A DNA stretch of 64,000 nucleotides from Rhodocyclaceae bacterium (GTDB taxonomy: Bacteria; Pseudomonadota; Gammaproteobacteria; Burkholderiales; Rhodocyclaceae): contig WBUF01000001.1 in assembly GCA_008933825.1 (NCBI GenBank), positions 62,001 through 126,000 on the forward strand. The letters are read 5' to 3'. A model generated the notes under the pieces. The model searched no databases and had not been told where the DNA came from. It saw nothing but the letters and a program-made list of their open reading frames with translations. Positions 26,889-35,788 of this stretch are shown here, one piece after another; within the stretch, counting starts at the first letter, position 1; each line of letters starts with the position of its first letter. Position numbers and translations under genes: made by a program.

Positions 26889-28072
26889 TGTTGAGCCCTC
26901 ACAGCGCGGTACGCGGCCTCGAGCTTCGGTCCCATGTCCATCCTGGTGAGCGCCGCCGCGATTTGCCCGAGTAGGATCTCCTGGCGCTCATTCGACATTT
27001 GCTGTTTTTGCTGAAAGTCGAGCAGAAGAGCCAACATGAACGCCTGCTCTCGTGCGACGGCTGCCGGCGAAGCGGCCGACATGTCGACCAGCCATTGCGG
27101 GTTGCGATATCGGCGCGCGACCTCGGCGTCCTGCAGATCGAGTTGGCTGATGCCTTCGGTTTTCAGGTGCGGCAGGCGGGAGTAGTAGGCTGCAGCTGAG
27201 GGGTTGCCCCTGGTAATGGCGGCGACCAGCGCCTTGCCCTCGGGGACCGGCACGCGCCTGGCCAGGGCGTCACGCATGGCTTGTTGCGAGAAGTCCATCT
27301 TCGCTTTGCCGGCAAGGGCCAGCGAGTAGTACTCGACCCCGGCGCGAGTGTTGGCCTCGGACTTGTTGAGGCCGCGGACCGGTAACGGATCGCTTGCATT
27401 CGCGATCAGGGTTTGCGCGGCCTCGATCTGCTTCTGCGTGAAGGTGTAGGAGTCGGGATCGCCAGGGCGAGCCTTCGCGCCAGCGAGGAGAGTTTCGGCT
27501 TTCGCGTCGGCGCCCGGCAGTTCGCCTGTGGTTAGGCATACCCTGGTGCCGCCGTACTTTTTGGCCTCCTCCACGTCGCAGAAATGCTTACTGTGGCTGG
27601 CGACCAGCGAAGCAGCGCGGGCCTCGGGACCGGCGTCGACCGGTGCGTTCACGTATGCATCAGCTGCGCGCAGGTTCTGCAAGCGACTGCGGCTGCCTCC
27701 AGGTTGAAAGGATGACGCGATCGCGCCCTGGGCCCGATTCATCGCCTCGGCGTGGGTTGCGATGGCGCCGGCTGTGCAGGGGTCGGGCGGCAGCTGGTAT
27801 TGCTGACCAAGGCGGTACAGCTCCATGTTCTTCTCGCGGTCGGCCGACTGCTGGTTGATGGCCTTGGTGTTCTCGGCCTGGTTCTGGATGATCATCTTGC
27901 CGGTGCCCTCGACCACGCCGGCAACCTTCCCGAGGGATGTGTTGAGTTGAGTAACTTCCCATTGCGAGGATCCCCAAATGGCAGCGATGATCCCGCTACA
28001 ACAATCAGCGCGAGCCGGAGCGGCCAGTGCCAGCAGGGAGGCGGCCAGAAGAGAAAGGTAGATTTTTTTCAT
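26885..28072 (-). CDS. Exported conjugation-associated protein (395 aa)
   Basis: A signal peptide (MKKIYLSLLAASLLALAAPARA) precedes CCSGIIAAIWGSSQWEVTQLNTSLGKV. The remainder is largely helical with coiled-coil features, with scattered cysteines and a Gln-rich C-terminus (LLDFQQKQQMSNERQEILLGQIAAAL). The position before the DotA/TraY-like gene recalls TraW-type proteins of IncI plasmids, but similarity is not strong enough to name it. It follows AAGGAGCTG. Confidence 0.6.
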   Translation of the reverse strand: MKKIYLSLLAASLLALAAPARADCCSGIIAAIWGSSQWEVTQLNTSLGKVAGVVEGTGKMIIQNQAENTKAINQQSADREKNMELYRLGQQYQLPPDPCTAGAIATHAEAMNRAQGAIASSFQPGGSRSRLQNLRAADAYVNAPVDAGPEARAASLVASHSKHFCDVEEAKKYGGTRVCLTTGELPGADAKAETLLAGAKARPGDPDSYTFTQKQIEAAQTLIANASDPLPVRGLNKSEANTRAGVEYYSLALAGKAKMDFSQQAMRDALARRVPVPEGKALVAAITRGNPSAAAYYSRLPHLKTEGISQLDLQDAEVARRYRNPQWLVDMSAASPAAVAREQAFMLALLLDFQQKQQMSNERQEILLGQIAAALTRMDMGPKLEAAYRAVRAQQ

Positions 28073-28084
28073 GCGAGCAGCTCC

Positions 28085-28636
28085 TTACTTGAAGAGGTTG
28101 CCGATGGCGCTACTCGCGCGATCGAGCAGGCCTTGTTGCTGGCCGGCGGTGGTGGTTGAGGCCGTGGCGACGGGAACCTGCGGCAGCACTCCGGGGACGC
28201 CGGCGCTTACTGAGACATTTCCTGACGTGCCGAAGAGCCGCGTATCGACACGACCGACTCCGCCCGGCAAGACCATCGATTGGTTGAAGGGCTGAGTGGC
28301 TTGAGCCACCTGGTTGTCGACCACGCGGCAGGCCGCATTCACGGCGCCGGAGATCATGCCCTGCACCAACCCGCCGAAATCCAAGCTGGTGAACCCCAAC
28401 ATGCTTGATAGGTTCATCCCCAGATATTTGTCGACACAGCTGGTCGCCGCTTGGGTGGCCATCTGCTTCTGGCGCGTGGCGATCTGCTCGAGCATCTGGC
28501 GCTCGCGGTCGGCTGCCTGAGTGGCAGCCTCGCGCATGCGGGCGCCAACGTCGCAGTCGTCTTGACCCTGCTGAGCAAGGACGGGGGTGGTGGCCAGCAG
28601 CATTAAAGTAACCATCGTCATCTTCTGTAATCTCAT
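28085..28636 (-). CDS. Exported conjugation-associated protein (183 aa)
   Basis: A signal peptide (MRLQKMTMVTLMLLATTPVLA) is followed by a helical region with repeated Gln/Ala (REATAA-like; MLEQIATRQKQMATQAATSCVDKYLGMNLSS) and a hydrophobic-glycine segment ending in LLDRASSAIGNLFK. It is probably periplasmic and conjugation-related by position between the relaxase and the 395-aa gene. An AGGAGA ribosome site precedes the ATG at 28636. I recognise no named family. Confidence 0.6.
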   Translation of the reverse strand: MRLQKMTMVTLMLLATTPVLAQQGQDDCDVGARMREAATQAADRERQMLEQIATRQKQMATQAATSCVDKYLGMNLSSMLGFTSLDFGGLVQGMISGAVNAACRVVDNQVAQATQPFNQSMVLPGGVGRVDTRLFGTSGNVSVSAGVPGVLPQVPVATASTTTAGQQQGLLDRASSAIGNLFK

Positions 28637-28654
28637 GCACGTTCTCCTTTCACA

Positions 28655-31600
28655 TCACATCGGAATTTCGTTTTCGAGCATCTGCGCGTCGACAGGTCGC
28701 TGTCCGCCAGAAGGGGGAACTCCTACAGCTCCCCCGGCGTCTGCAGCTCCCCCTTCTTCTTCGACGTAGTCCAGCGTCGTCTCTTTCTGGTGGCTGGAAG
28801 CCAACGTGCTGACGATGCCGCGCAGCCGAATCAAATCCGGGTTTGTCGCAATAGGGTCTTGCTGTTCGGATCCGTTTCGCGGTTCAAGCCCGAGCTCCAT
28901 GTCCGAGTACCGATCGAGCCACATCCTGACGCTGACGAAATCTGTTGCCTTGCTAGGTTCGATGCCACGCTTTTCGGCAACCATCTGCATGTAATCGAGC
29001 ATCTTTTCTGTGGCTTCGATGTCGCCGAACTCCTCAAACAGAGCCTCTTCGGCGGCCTCTTCCAGCCGGTCGATCTCCTTTGCCGTCAGGAACAGCTCGC
29101 ACGTCTCCCGGTGGCGAGTCATTTGCACGTACCCCATTTCCTTGCCGCCCAAGCCGAGCACGAAGGCATGGTCGACGGTTACGCCCTGCGCTTTGTGAGT
29201 AGTCACGGCATAGCCGTACTCGATATGGTTGTAGGCCTCTCTTTGCTTGCCCTGGATGGCGTCAGGCGTAACCATCACCAGGCTTCCGTCGTGGTCCGTC
29301 CGTATCGCCAACCTGACGTTCGCGCTGGGGTCGAAGTCGATTCGCTCGATGGTGCCGAGGTGACCGTTCTTGACGCCCAGCGTCCGATCATTTTTCGTAA
29401 AGAGAATGCGATCCCCTTCAGCAAGATCGCGCTTGCCAGCAGCCACACCAATGGAAACTTCATTGCGCAGCCCGCCATCGACCTTCATCTCGGCACGAGC
29501 CAAATTGTTGAGGAGCCCCACTTCGGCCCTGGTCTTGGCCAACATGAGCTTGTCCTTGTGCTCTCCACTACAGGCCATCCATGCCGAAACCATCTGTTGA
29601 GCAGTCTTGGCCTGGTCGGCTTCGATGTGGATGCGGCCGCGGTCGAGATAGCTTTTCAGGGCGTCGCCGGCGCGCCCTTCGACAACTGCGCTCGCCGCCT
29701 CACGGTCGGCAGCATCGCGCTGCCGGCGGTTGTCTGAAAGCTCGGCGTAGCCCGCCTGCTTTTGGGCCACCTGGAAGGCGCCGCCGGCGGCGACGGCCTG
29801 CAGTTGCTTCTCGTCGCCGACCAGAACGAGTTTGAAACCGATCTTTTCGGCATGCTCAAGCAGGCGCGCCATGTGACGGCTTCCGACCATGCCGGCCTCG
29901 TCCACCAGAATCACGTCACGGCCCGTGACTTCGCGGGCCTTGTGTTCTGCCAGTTCGGCCTGTGTGCTGGCCTGCCAGGCCAGGAGCTTTTCACTGGGGT
30001 GACGGTCGGCAGCGAGGGTTTCCGCGACGGCCTTGTCGGCCGTCGCCGCATTGTCTTCGAGCTTCTGCAGACGCTCCTGCCAACCGCCGTCCAGTTCGTG
30101 CAGCAGGGAATGCACGGTCTGCGACTTGATGCCGACGGCTTCCATTCCTGCAGCCGCCTTACCAGCCAGGGCTGCGCCGCGCACCCGATAGCCGGCCGAC
30201 TCCCATGCGGTCCTCGCCGGCTCCATGAAGGTGGTCTTGCCGGCGCCGGCCGCACCCCGGACAGCGGCAAGCTGGCAGCTTCCTGTGGTGATATGTAGGA
30301 CGGCGTCGCGCTGCTCTGCGGAGAGCTGGAAACCCTTCTCCAGCTCGTAGGCCTTCATGGCCGCTTCGGCCGCCTCACGTCGGACTTCGTGGCTTGGTGT
30401 GGTCGCCAGCTGGCCAGCACGCGCCGCCATGGTCTTTTCGAGCTCGATCATTTCGCGGGTCGAGTAGTGCCGCTCGTTCGCCCTCGGATTCCGCTTGTCT
30501 TTGGGTTGGTCTTGGTCTTCGGGTGATTTCTTGCGCAGCTTCACCATGTCGGGATCGGCCAGCAGATCCTTGACCCGGGCCTCGACCTGCTCGGCGTCGA
30601 GGCGGCCCTGCGCGGCAACGGCGACGGCTTGATAGATCTTGTGTACGGTGAAAGCGGAGTCGTGCTCGGTCAGCGCTGCGAAGATCGCTTCGCGGCTGAG
30701 CGGATCGATCTCCTCCTCAGGCCGGGCTTCTTCTCCGATATCTTTGGGGCTCGACTCCGTTTCATCCCGCACGTTATGCAGCAGGTTCTGTTCTTCTTGC
30801 GGAGCCTGGGCGGGCAACCGCAGCTGCGCGACACTTTCGGGCGTGAAGCCATGTTCGAGGGCGGCCTCGTGCCATCGCTTGAAAAGCTCGTCGCGGTGGA
30901 TGATCTCTTTAGTCGTCCTGCTGGCGAGAGCCGCCACTTCGGCAGCCTTGGCGCTGCTGTAGCCGTTCTCCTCGAGGATGGCCTCGATTTGTTGTCGCCG
31001 CTTGCTGAATTCCTCGATCAGCGAAGCGGGGACGCCAGCGACCTGGAAACTGTCGGCGTCGCGCTCCACCTGAAAGCCTAGCGTCTGCATCCGGCTGGCC
31101 AGCTCGGCGCGGTATACGGCGCCGGCGGACATTTTCCAGCGGGTGTCAAAATCGATCGAGCAAAAGCTGCCGTCGATTCGCTGCGCGAGGTTGGCCACCA
31201 GCAGGTGCGTATGTAGTTGCGGATCCTGCTCGCGGCTGGTGCTGTGGGGATATGCCACCGACAGCAACTTGTCGACTTGCGTATTGCCCTGGCGGTCACG
31301 ACTGGAAAACGCGTGCTGTTCGAGGAACGCCAGGGCAGCTTTCACCGCCTCGTCCTGCGCCGCCTGGATCTCCGCCCGCGTGCTCTCGTCGGCGACGGCC
31401 CAGACGGTGCTGACGGATTTGGGCGCGCTGAAAGCCAAATCCCAGCCGGCCTTGTGTTCCTCCCCGGCGTTCTTCACAAGCTGCTCACCTGTCTCGGGGT
31501 GAAAGCCTTCGAACATCGCCTTGAGCTGCCCATCCTTGACATTGCCTTGCAGGCCCATGTCTTCGGCGAGCCGCCCAATCCAACGGCCGGGCGGCTCACC

Positions 31601-31702
31601 GCCCTTCTCGTAATAATCTTCTCGCGCCAGTCCTTCGTAGTAGGTCGTCGCGCCCCGCGCGGCGTCGCTGCCGGCCTTGCCGAGCGGCTTTATGCTCAGC
31701 AT
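28655..31702 (-). CDS. traI: MobF conjugative relaxase-helicase (TraI/TrwC type)
   Basis: The 1015-aa protein has an N-terminal TrwC relaxase domain with paired tyrosines Tyr21/22 and Tyr30/31 and the histidine triad His153, His164 and His166 (HSTSREQDPQLHTHLLVAN). A RecD-like helicase follows, with Walker A at about 483-491 (GAAGAGKTT) and DEAGMVG. It should nick oriT and unwind the transferred strand. The His triad and two tyrosine pairs are those of bifunctional MobF enzymes. Its start overlaps the traD stop by 7 nt. Confidence 0.93.
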   Translation of the reverse strand: MLSIKPLGKAGSDAARGATTYYEGLAREDYYEKGGEPPGRWIGRLAEDMGLQGNVKDGQLKAMFEGFHPETGEQLVKNAGEEHKAGWDLAFSAPKSVSTVWAVADESTRAEIQAAQDEAVKAALAFLEQHAFSSRDRQGNTQVDKLLSVAYPHSTSREQDPQLHTHLLVANLAQRIDGSFCSIDFDTRWKMSAGAVYRAELASRMQTLGFQVERDADSFQVAGVPASLIEEFSKRRQQIEAILEENGYSSAKAAEVAALASRTTKEIIHRDELFKRWHEAALEHGFTPESVAQLRLPAQAPQEEQNLLHNVRDETESSPKDIGEEARPEEEIDPLSREAIFAALTEHDSAFTVHKIYQAVAVAAQGRLDAEQVEARVKDLLADPDMVKLRKKSPEDQDQPKDKRNPRANERHYSTREMIELEKTMAARAGQLATTPSHEVRREAAEAAMKAYELEKGFQLSAEQRDAVLHITTGSCQLAAVRGAAGAGKTTFMEPARTAWESAGYRVRGAALAGKAAAGMEAVGIKSQTVHSLLHELDGGWQERLQKLEDNAATADKAVAETLAADRHPSEKLLAWQASTQAELAEHKAREVTGRDVILVDEAGMVGSRHMARLLEHAEKIGFKLVLVGDEKQLQAVAAGGAFQVAQKQAGYAELSDNRRQRDAADREAASAVVEGRAGDALKSYLDRGRIHIEADQAKTAQQMVSAWMACSGEHKDKLMLAKTRAEVGLLNNLARAEMKVDGGLRNEVSIGVAAGKRDLAEGDRILFTKNDRTLGVKNGHLGTIERIDFDPSANVRLAIRTDHDGSLVMVTPDAIQGKQREAYNHIEYGYAVTTHKAQGVTVDHAFVLGLGGKEMGYVQMTRHRETCELFLTAKEIDRLEEAAEEALFEEFGDIEATEKMLDYMQMVAEKRGIEPSKATDFVSVRMWLDRYSDMELGLEPRNGSEQQDPIATNPDLIRLRGIVSTLASSHQKETTLDYVEEEGGAADAGGAVGVPPSGGQRPVDAQMLENEIPM

Positions 31703-34050
31703 GACGCCTCCGGACTATTCTCGATCCGTTGCTTCCTGCGGATCTTGATTCGCTTTTGCTGCGAAGGAGCTTCCGGCAGGTCGCCGGCGCCCTCTGCCGG
31801 CGTCACACCCTCTGCGGCTTCGGCAAAGGCTGTGGTGACCTCGTAGGCACGGCCGAGGCCTGGCAGAATGGCATCGAGCGCCGCCTCGCCGGTTTCCTTG
31901 GCGACCTCCTCAACAACTCTTCCCTTGATCTCCTCATCCTGCGTGGGCTCTGGCTCAACTGACTCAGGTTCCGGTTCCTCAATCGGGGCAACATCCAGAA
32001 TCTGGGTTTCAAGCGAGCCGGGCTCGGTAGCTGGCGCAGACAAGGCGGCAGCAGAGGCTGGAATCGCCCCGGCCTGCTCGCCTTCCTCGTCGTCATCGCG
32101 GTCGCTGTTCTCCAAGTGGCCGTCAATTAGTGCAAGGATGTCGGCGTCGGCGCTACTTGCCGCATGGGTGACGGCCGGTTGATACAGCGCCGTCGCCGCC
32201 GTGGCCAGCGCCGACTCTTGCGGCCGCTTTTGTTCTTCTTCCAGGTGCTGGATCAGCTCCGCGACCTGTTCAAGCGTGGAGTTGGATCCGCGGCACCAGC
32301 CGGCCAGCCGGACCGCTTCCCGCGCATCGGGAACCGATGTGTAGGGGATGGTGATGTTGAGCGCGTCTGAATAGCCAAGCCACAGGACGGCGACACCCTT
32401 CTTGCGGGGGCCGAGCTTGCTCTGCAACTCGCTAGGAAGCATGACAGGCCGGCTCTCCCGCACGATGTTGCTGGTTTGAGTGCCGCCGGGCGAGAAGATG
32501 CCGGCTGCCGTGCCGCCTCCGGTCGAGCTGGATACGGCGATGCGTTCAATTTCCCGGTCGCCGATAATCTCCTCGGCCACGAATTTCGAGGTTGCGCCTG
32601 GCTGGAGCTGGCAGACGATCTGGTTGGCCACCAGCGATTGCCAGGCCGAGGCCCGCTCGGCGCCGTAAACGTGTTTTAGCTGCGCGATGTCTTGTACGCC
32701 CAGCACAACCCGCACCCCTTTGCTCCTGCCCACTTCAAGCATCGGGGCAACTCGGGACATTTCGCCCATTTGCGGGAACTCGTCCAGGAACACCCAGAGC
32801 CGGCGGCTTCGAGACTCCCCCACGGCGGCAGGGTCAGTGATGGTCTGCGCCGCGAGGGTGAACAGCGACTTGGCGAAGCCCTGCGCCAGCTGTTCGAACC
32901 GGCCATTTCCCTGCACTACCACGACGCGCCGGATTGGACGCTCAAGCTCGAGCCAGTGCCGCAGACTGAACCTGCGATCCGGGCTCGGCCGTTCCGGCCA
33001 GGCATCGGCGAGGTCGGCGACCGGGGAAAGGAAGGCCTGCATGTTGATGAGGATGCCCAGCGACGTGACGTTACTGGCGCTCACCGCCATCAAACCTTCG
33101 GGGAAGTACCGCTTCATGGTTTCCTGGTATTCCTCGATGGCGCCACGAAAACACAGCCCAGCGAGATCCCGAAACCCCCACGCGCCTGGCTTGGTTTGCT
33201 GCAGTTCGATCAGGCAACCGGTGAGGACCTGGCGTGCCGCCGAAGACCACATGGGCGAGGACTTGGACTCGGGCACGATGGCGGCAGCGAATTCCCGCGC
33301 AGCCGCCTTATCATTCACGTCGGCAGAGATGTCCCACACGGCCGAGCGAACGTCCCAAGGGGCCAGGATGACGGGTTCAATAGTTCTGCGGACAACCCTC
33401 CCCGTCTTATCCTTGAAGACCCCGGGCATGTCGGGCAGCTTGGCGGTGAAGTCGCCCTTGTTGTCGTAAACAAACAGAGCGTCGCCGCGCCTCTGGGCGG
33501 CCAGCATCATTGGCAAGATGGTTTGAGTTTTCCCGCTGCCGACACCGCCGAACACTAGAAAATGCCGAGCTTCGCGCTTGATGGAGATCGGGGGCAGGCT
33601 CGGATGGAGCCGGATGCCCTCCCCCTCGTCCTCGACCTCGCGCCGGCTGGCGGCGGTGAAAGCGGACAAAGCGGCCTTGCCCTCGATGTATCTCCGACCC
33701 CTGATGTGATGGTCCGCGCCAGCAGAGGGATCGCGCTTGATGACGATCACGGCCCCAGCGGCTGCCAGGATTGAAAGGACGATACGGATCTTCTCCAGCC
33801 AGCTGACCGGCGCTCCTTCAGGCTGGCGCTGCCTCCATGCAACAAATCCCGCACCAATCGGCAGCCGCTCGCCGACCAAAGGCAGCTTTGAAAAGAGGTC
33901 GGCCTTGGCCACCTCGACGCCGGCCCGCACCCCTTGGCCCTGTGCAACTCCAAGGACAGTCCAGCCAGCCAGTGTCGCAAAGACGAACATCACTACCCCT
34001 GACAGGAGTGAGATGACGGCAAGCGCAGGGGTGCGGGATGGCTGATGCAT
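31696..34050 (-). CDS. traD: Type IV coupling protein TraD (VirD4/TrwB family)
   Basis: The 784-aa ATPase has two N-terminal membrane helices (about 10-34 and 88-104), Walker A in GGVGSGKTQT (168-177), Walker B in RRLWVFLDEFPQM, and an acidic, Ala/Glu-rich C-terminal tail (about 600-760), typical of proteins that contact a pore and a relaxase. It links the TraI-DNA complex to a type IV secretion channel. It lies directly upstream of traI, as in MobF systems. Confidence 0.93.
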   Translation of the reverse strand: MHQPSRTPALAVISLLSGVVMFVFATLAGWTVLGVAQGQGVRAGVEVAKADLFSKLPLVGERLPIGAGFVAWRQRQPEGAPVSWLEKIRIVLSILAAAGAVIVIKRDPSAGADHHIRGRRYIEGKAALSAFTAASRREVEDEGEGIRLHPSLPPISIKREARHFLVFGGVGSGKTQTILPMMLAAQRRGDALFVYDNKGDFTAKLPDMPGVFKDKTGRVVRRTIEPVILAPWDVRSAVWDISADVNDKAAAREFAAAIVPESKSSPMWSSAARQVLTGCLIELQQTKPGAWGFRDLAGLCFRGAIEEYQETMKRYFPEGLMAVSASNVTSLGILINMQAFLSPVADLADAWPERPSPDRRFSLRHWLELERPIRRVVVVQGNGRFEQLAQGFAKSLFTLAAQTITDPAAVGESRSRRLWVFLDEFPQMGEMSRVAPMLEVGRSKGVRVVLGVQDIAQLKHVYGAERASAWQSLVANQIVCQLQPGATSKFVAEEIIGDREIERIAVSSSTGGGTAAGIFSPGGTQTSNIVRESRPVMLPSELQSKLGPRKKGVAVLWLGYSDALNITIPYTSVPDAREAVRLAGWCRGSNSTLEQVAELIQHLEEEQKRPQESALATAATALYQPAVTHAASSADADILALIDGHLENSDRDDDEEGEQAGAIPASAAALSAPATEPGSLETQILDVAPIEEPEPESVEPEPTQDEEIKGRVVEEVAKETGEAALDAILPGLGRAYEVTTAFAEAAEGVTPAEGAGDLPEAPSQQKRIKIRRKQRIENSPEASC

Positions 34051-34063
34051 CTGAAGTCAGTCC

Positions 34064-34564
34064 TCAATCCGCCCGGTGAGCCTGACGCAGTTCGTCGCGT
34101 CGGGAAGTGAAACCGCTGCGGAAGGACTCGGCCGGCGATACGGACAGTCCTGCCAGGATCACATGCTCCGCCGCAGCCTCAGCTGCCTGAGCTTCGTCGC
34201 TGGAAAACAATGGGAACGGTGAAAGCTCGCCGGCCAGATATCCGTAACTGAAGGCAAGCGCCGGATCGCCGTCGAGCTGGAACTGCTCGTCGGCACGCTC
34301 CAGGGCGCGGCGCAGCAGCCGCGCCAAATGGATAGCTTGATCTTGCCTGGCGCGCGAATGCTCCTCGGCCGCCTCAGGGTGGATGCCGATCGCGGCAGCC
34401 AGCACGGCCAAGACGGGACAGTTTTCGTCGAGAGTTACTTTCTTCTCACCGATTTCAACAGCCAGCCTGACGATGGCCGGGAAAACCTCCTTGGCGAAGT
34501 TGTCGTTGCTCAACGGCGGCAGCACGTCCATCTGCTGCTCGGTATGGATTTCAATCAGGCTCAT
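34064..34564 (-). CDS. Unknown soluble protein of the transfer operon (166 aa)
   Basis: It begins MSLIEIHTEQQMDVLPPLSNDNFAKEVFPAIVRLAVEIGEKKVTLDENCPVLAVLAAAIGIHP and is predicted mostly helical, with a Ser/Arg-rich C-terminus. It lies between the ribbon-helix-helix genes and traD, and its ATG overlaps the preceding stop. Position suggests a relaxosome or coupling accessory role; no motif supports it. Confidence 0.6.
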   Translation of the reverse strand: MSLIEIHTEQQMDVLPPLSNDNFAKEVFPAIVRLAVEIGEKKVTLDENCPVLAVLAAAIGIHPEAAEEHSRARQDQAIHLARLLRRALERADEQFQLDGDPALAFSYGYLAGELSPFPLFSSDEAQAAEAAAEHVILAGLSVSPAESFRSGFTSRRDELRQAHRAD

Positions 34565-34809
34565 TAGACAGCCTCCTTCTTGGTGTTGAGTTTTTCCAGG
34601 ACAGTTTTTTCGAGGTGTTTTATTTCCTCTGCGAGACTGGCGAAACCCTGCGCCAGTCGATCTGTTTCGTGCGTCTTGTTCAGGTGCTGCGAAACAGCGT
34701 CGCGGATCACATCCGCAATCGCACAGCCACGGCGCTCGGCTTCCAGCGCCAGGGTGTTCTTGACCTCAACCGGGAGGCGTACCGTTATTGTTTTGGTTGT
34801 CATGCTCAT
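34564..34809 (-). CDS. Ribbon-helix-helix protein, likely relaxosome accessory (81 aa)
   Basis: The N-terminus KTITVRLPVEVKNTLALEAERRGCAIADVIRDAVSQHL is a clear ribbon-helix-helix (MetJ/Arc) domain; the C-terminal half is a short coiled coil. TraM, TraY or TrwA-like proteins with this fold bind oriT and stimulate relaxase. The ATG at 34809 overlaps the preceding TAA and has GGAGG upstream. Confidence 0.75.
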   Translation of the reverse strand: MSMTTKTITVRLPVEVKNTLALEAERRGCAIADVIRDAVSQHLNKTHETDRLAQGFASLAEEIKHLEKTVLEKLNTKKEAV

Positions 34810-35051
34810 TACTCAGCCTCCGCAACCAGGGAATCCAGCTTTTCAGACAAGGCCTTTTGTAATCGCTGAAACTCCTGTAGCAACTTCGCTTCCAGCGCAT
34901 CCACCCTTGCGTTCTGCATCTGGGTATTCATGCTTTCTGAAAGGATCTGCCGCACGTGGTCGGCGACAGTTGCATTTTTCTTCTCCGCCTCGCCGACAAT
35001 CTGATTGAAGGCAGCATCAGTAACTCGGATGGTGATTACACGTGTTCCCAT
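34809..35051 (-). CDS. Ribbon-helix-helix protein, likely oriT-binding (80 aa)
   Basis: It begins MGTRVITIRVTDAAFNQIVGEAEKKNATVADHVRQILSESM, a ribbon-helix-helix domain, followed by a coiled coil (ARVDALEAKLLQEFQRLQKALSEKLDSL). The ATG at 35051 follows GGGAGATTGAA. It is the first gene of the transfer operon and lies beside the candidate oriT. With the next gene it forms a tandem pair of related DNA-binding proteins that may bind each other or two operators. Confidence 0.75.
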   Translation of the reverse strand: MGTRVITIRVTDAAFNQIVGEAEKKNATVADHVRQILSESMNTQMQNARVDALEAKLLQEFQRLQKALSEKLDSLVAEAE

Positions 35052-35123
35052 TTCAATCTCCCGCCTGTATTCGTTGAAACCATGTATTCCTCTCTCTGCG
35101 TCGCGCTATCCACTGGAGTCCCC

Positions 35124-35243
35124 GGTTACACATGAATTCGATGTGTTGTATTCGGTGTAACCTCAGTAGCGGCAACATTCTTGGCAACGTTTCGACATTT
35201 GCCGCACACACCCGGCTCTCGCGCAGCGGGAGTCGGGTGTGTG
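35124..35243. other. Candidate oriT with two inverted repeats
   Basis: The 312-bp gap 35052-35363 holds two inverted repeats. GGTTACAC/GTGTAACC (35124-35131 and 35155-35162) encloses two similar ATTCGATGTG/ATTCGGTGTA units. A 14-bp pair, CACACACCCGGCTC and GAGTCGGGTGTGTG (35205-35218 and 35230-35243), has one mismatch. Its place next to relaxosome genes and an imperfect palindrome are typical of oriT. No known MobF nic sequence is recognised, so the nick position is unknown. Confidence 0.55.
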
Positions 35244-35369
35244 GAAGACACATTAGAGGGAGATTTGCCTCTGTGGGTCTGTTTCGTCCGGAATGTCCGG
35301 ATTACTTTCATGGCCGGATTTCGACCAGTTAGAATTCGAGTTAAATTCACTTGAAGGGAGGGGATGCGG

Positions 35370-35639
35370 ATGAGCCTTATTGAACAGCACGGATTTCTAG
35401 CGGGGCTTTTTCACAATCCAGACGCTGTCCTCCAGCGTGCTGGCTTTTGGAAAAGCGACCAGGAACTGAAGGCGCTTGGCAGATCGTTCGTGACCGACTT
35501 TGGCGGCCACGAAAAGGCTCAGGCACTCCTCGTGAGCTTTCTGGATGGGGTCAAAGCAAAAGCTCTCGACCGAGTTACCGCACAGGCCCAGGTACTCGAG
35601 TTCCTGGGCATCGAAAAAGACGATTCAGGCATCTTCTAG
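35370..35639 (+). CDS. Unknown protein divergent from the transfer operon (89 aa)
   Basis: It begins MSLIEQHGFLAGLFHNPDAVLQRAGFWKSDQELKALGRSFVTDFGGHEKAQALLVSFLDG and is probably helical and cytoplasmic. Spacing from GGGAGG favours the ATG at 35370 over 35364. It is the only plus-strand gene between the transfer and replication modules. No family is recognised. Confidence 0.6.
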   Translation: MSLIEQHGFLAGLFHNPDAVLQRAGFWKSDQELKALGRSFVTDFGGHEKAQALLVSFLDGVKAKALDRVTAQAQVLEFLGIEKDDSGIF

Positions 35640-35672
35640 CCTGACCCTGGCTGCCGACTTTCCCACCGCCCC

Positions 35673-35735
35673 GGCGCTGCGCGCCGCCTGATGGACAAGT
35701 CGCCTCCTGCGTTGCGCAGGCACGCGGGCGACTTG
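35673..35735. other. Hairpins downstream of the 89-aa gene
   Basis: GGCGC-TGC-GCGCC (35673-35685) is followed by a nested structure. Outer arms CAAGTCGCC and GGCGACTTG (35696-35704 and 35727-35735) enclose CCTGCG-TTG-CGCAGG (35706-35720). All arms are perfect. They may terminate the plus-strand gene or be single-strand replication structures. No gene is seen in 35640-35970. Confidence 0.6.
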
Positions 35736-35788
35736 CCCACAGGTTCGGGCCGTGGAAAAGTCTTCGTCGAGTGAATCGGGATACCGAA

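Noticed and set aside
29581-30298. Plus-strand open frames opposite traI
   Set aside because: They are shadows of the relaxase-helicase gene, with no ribosome sites or family motifs.
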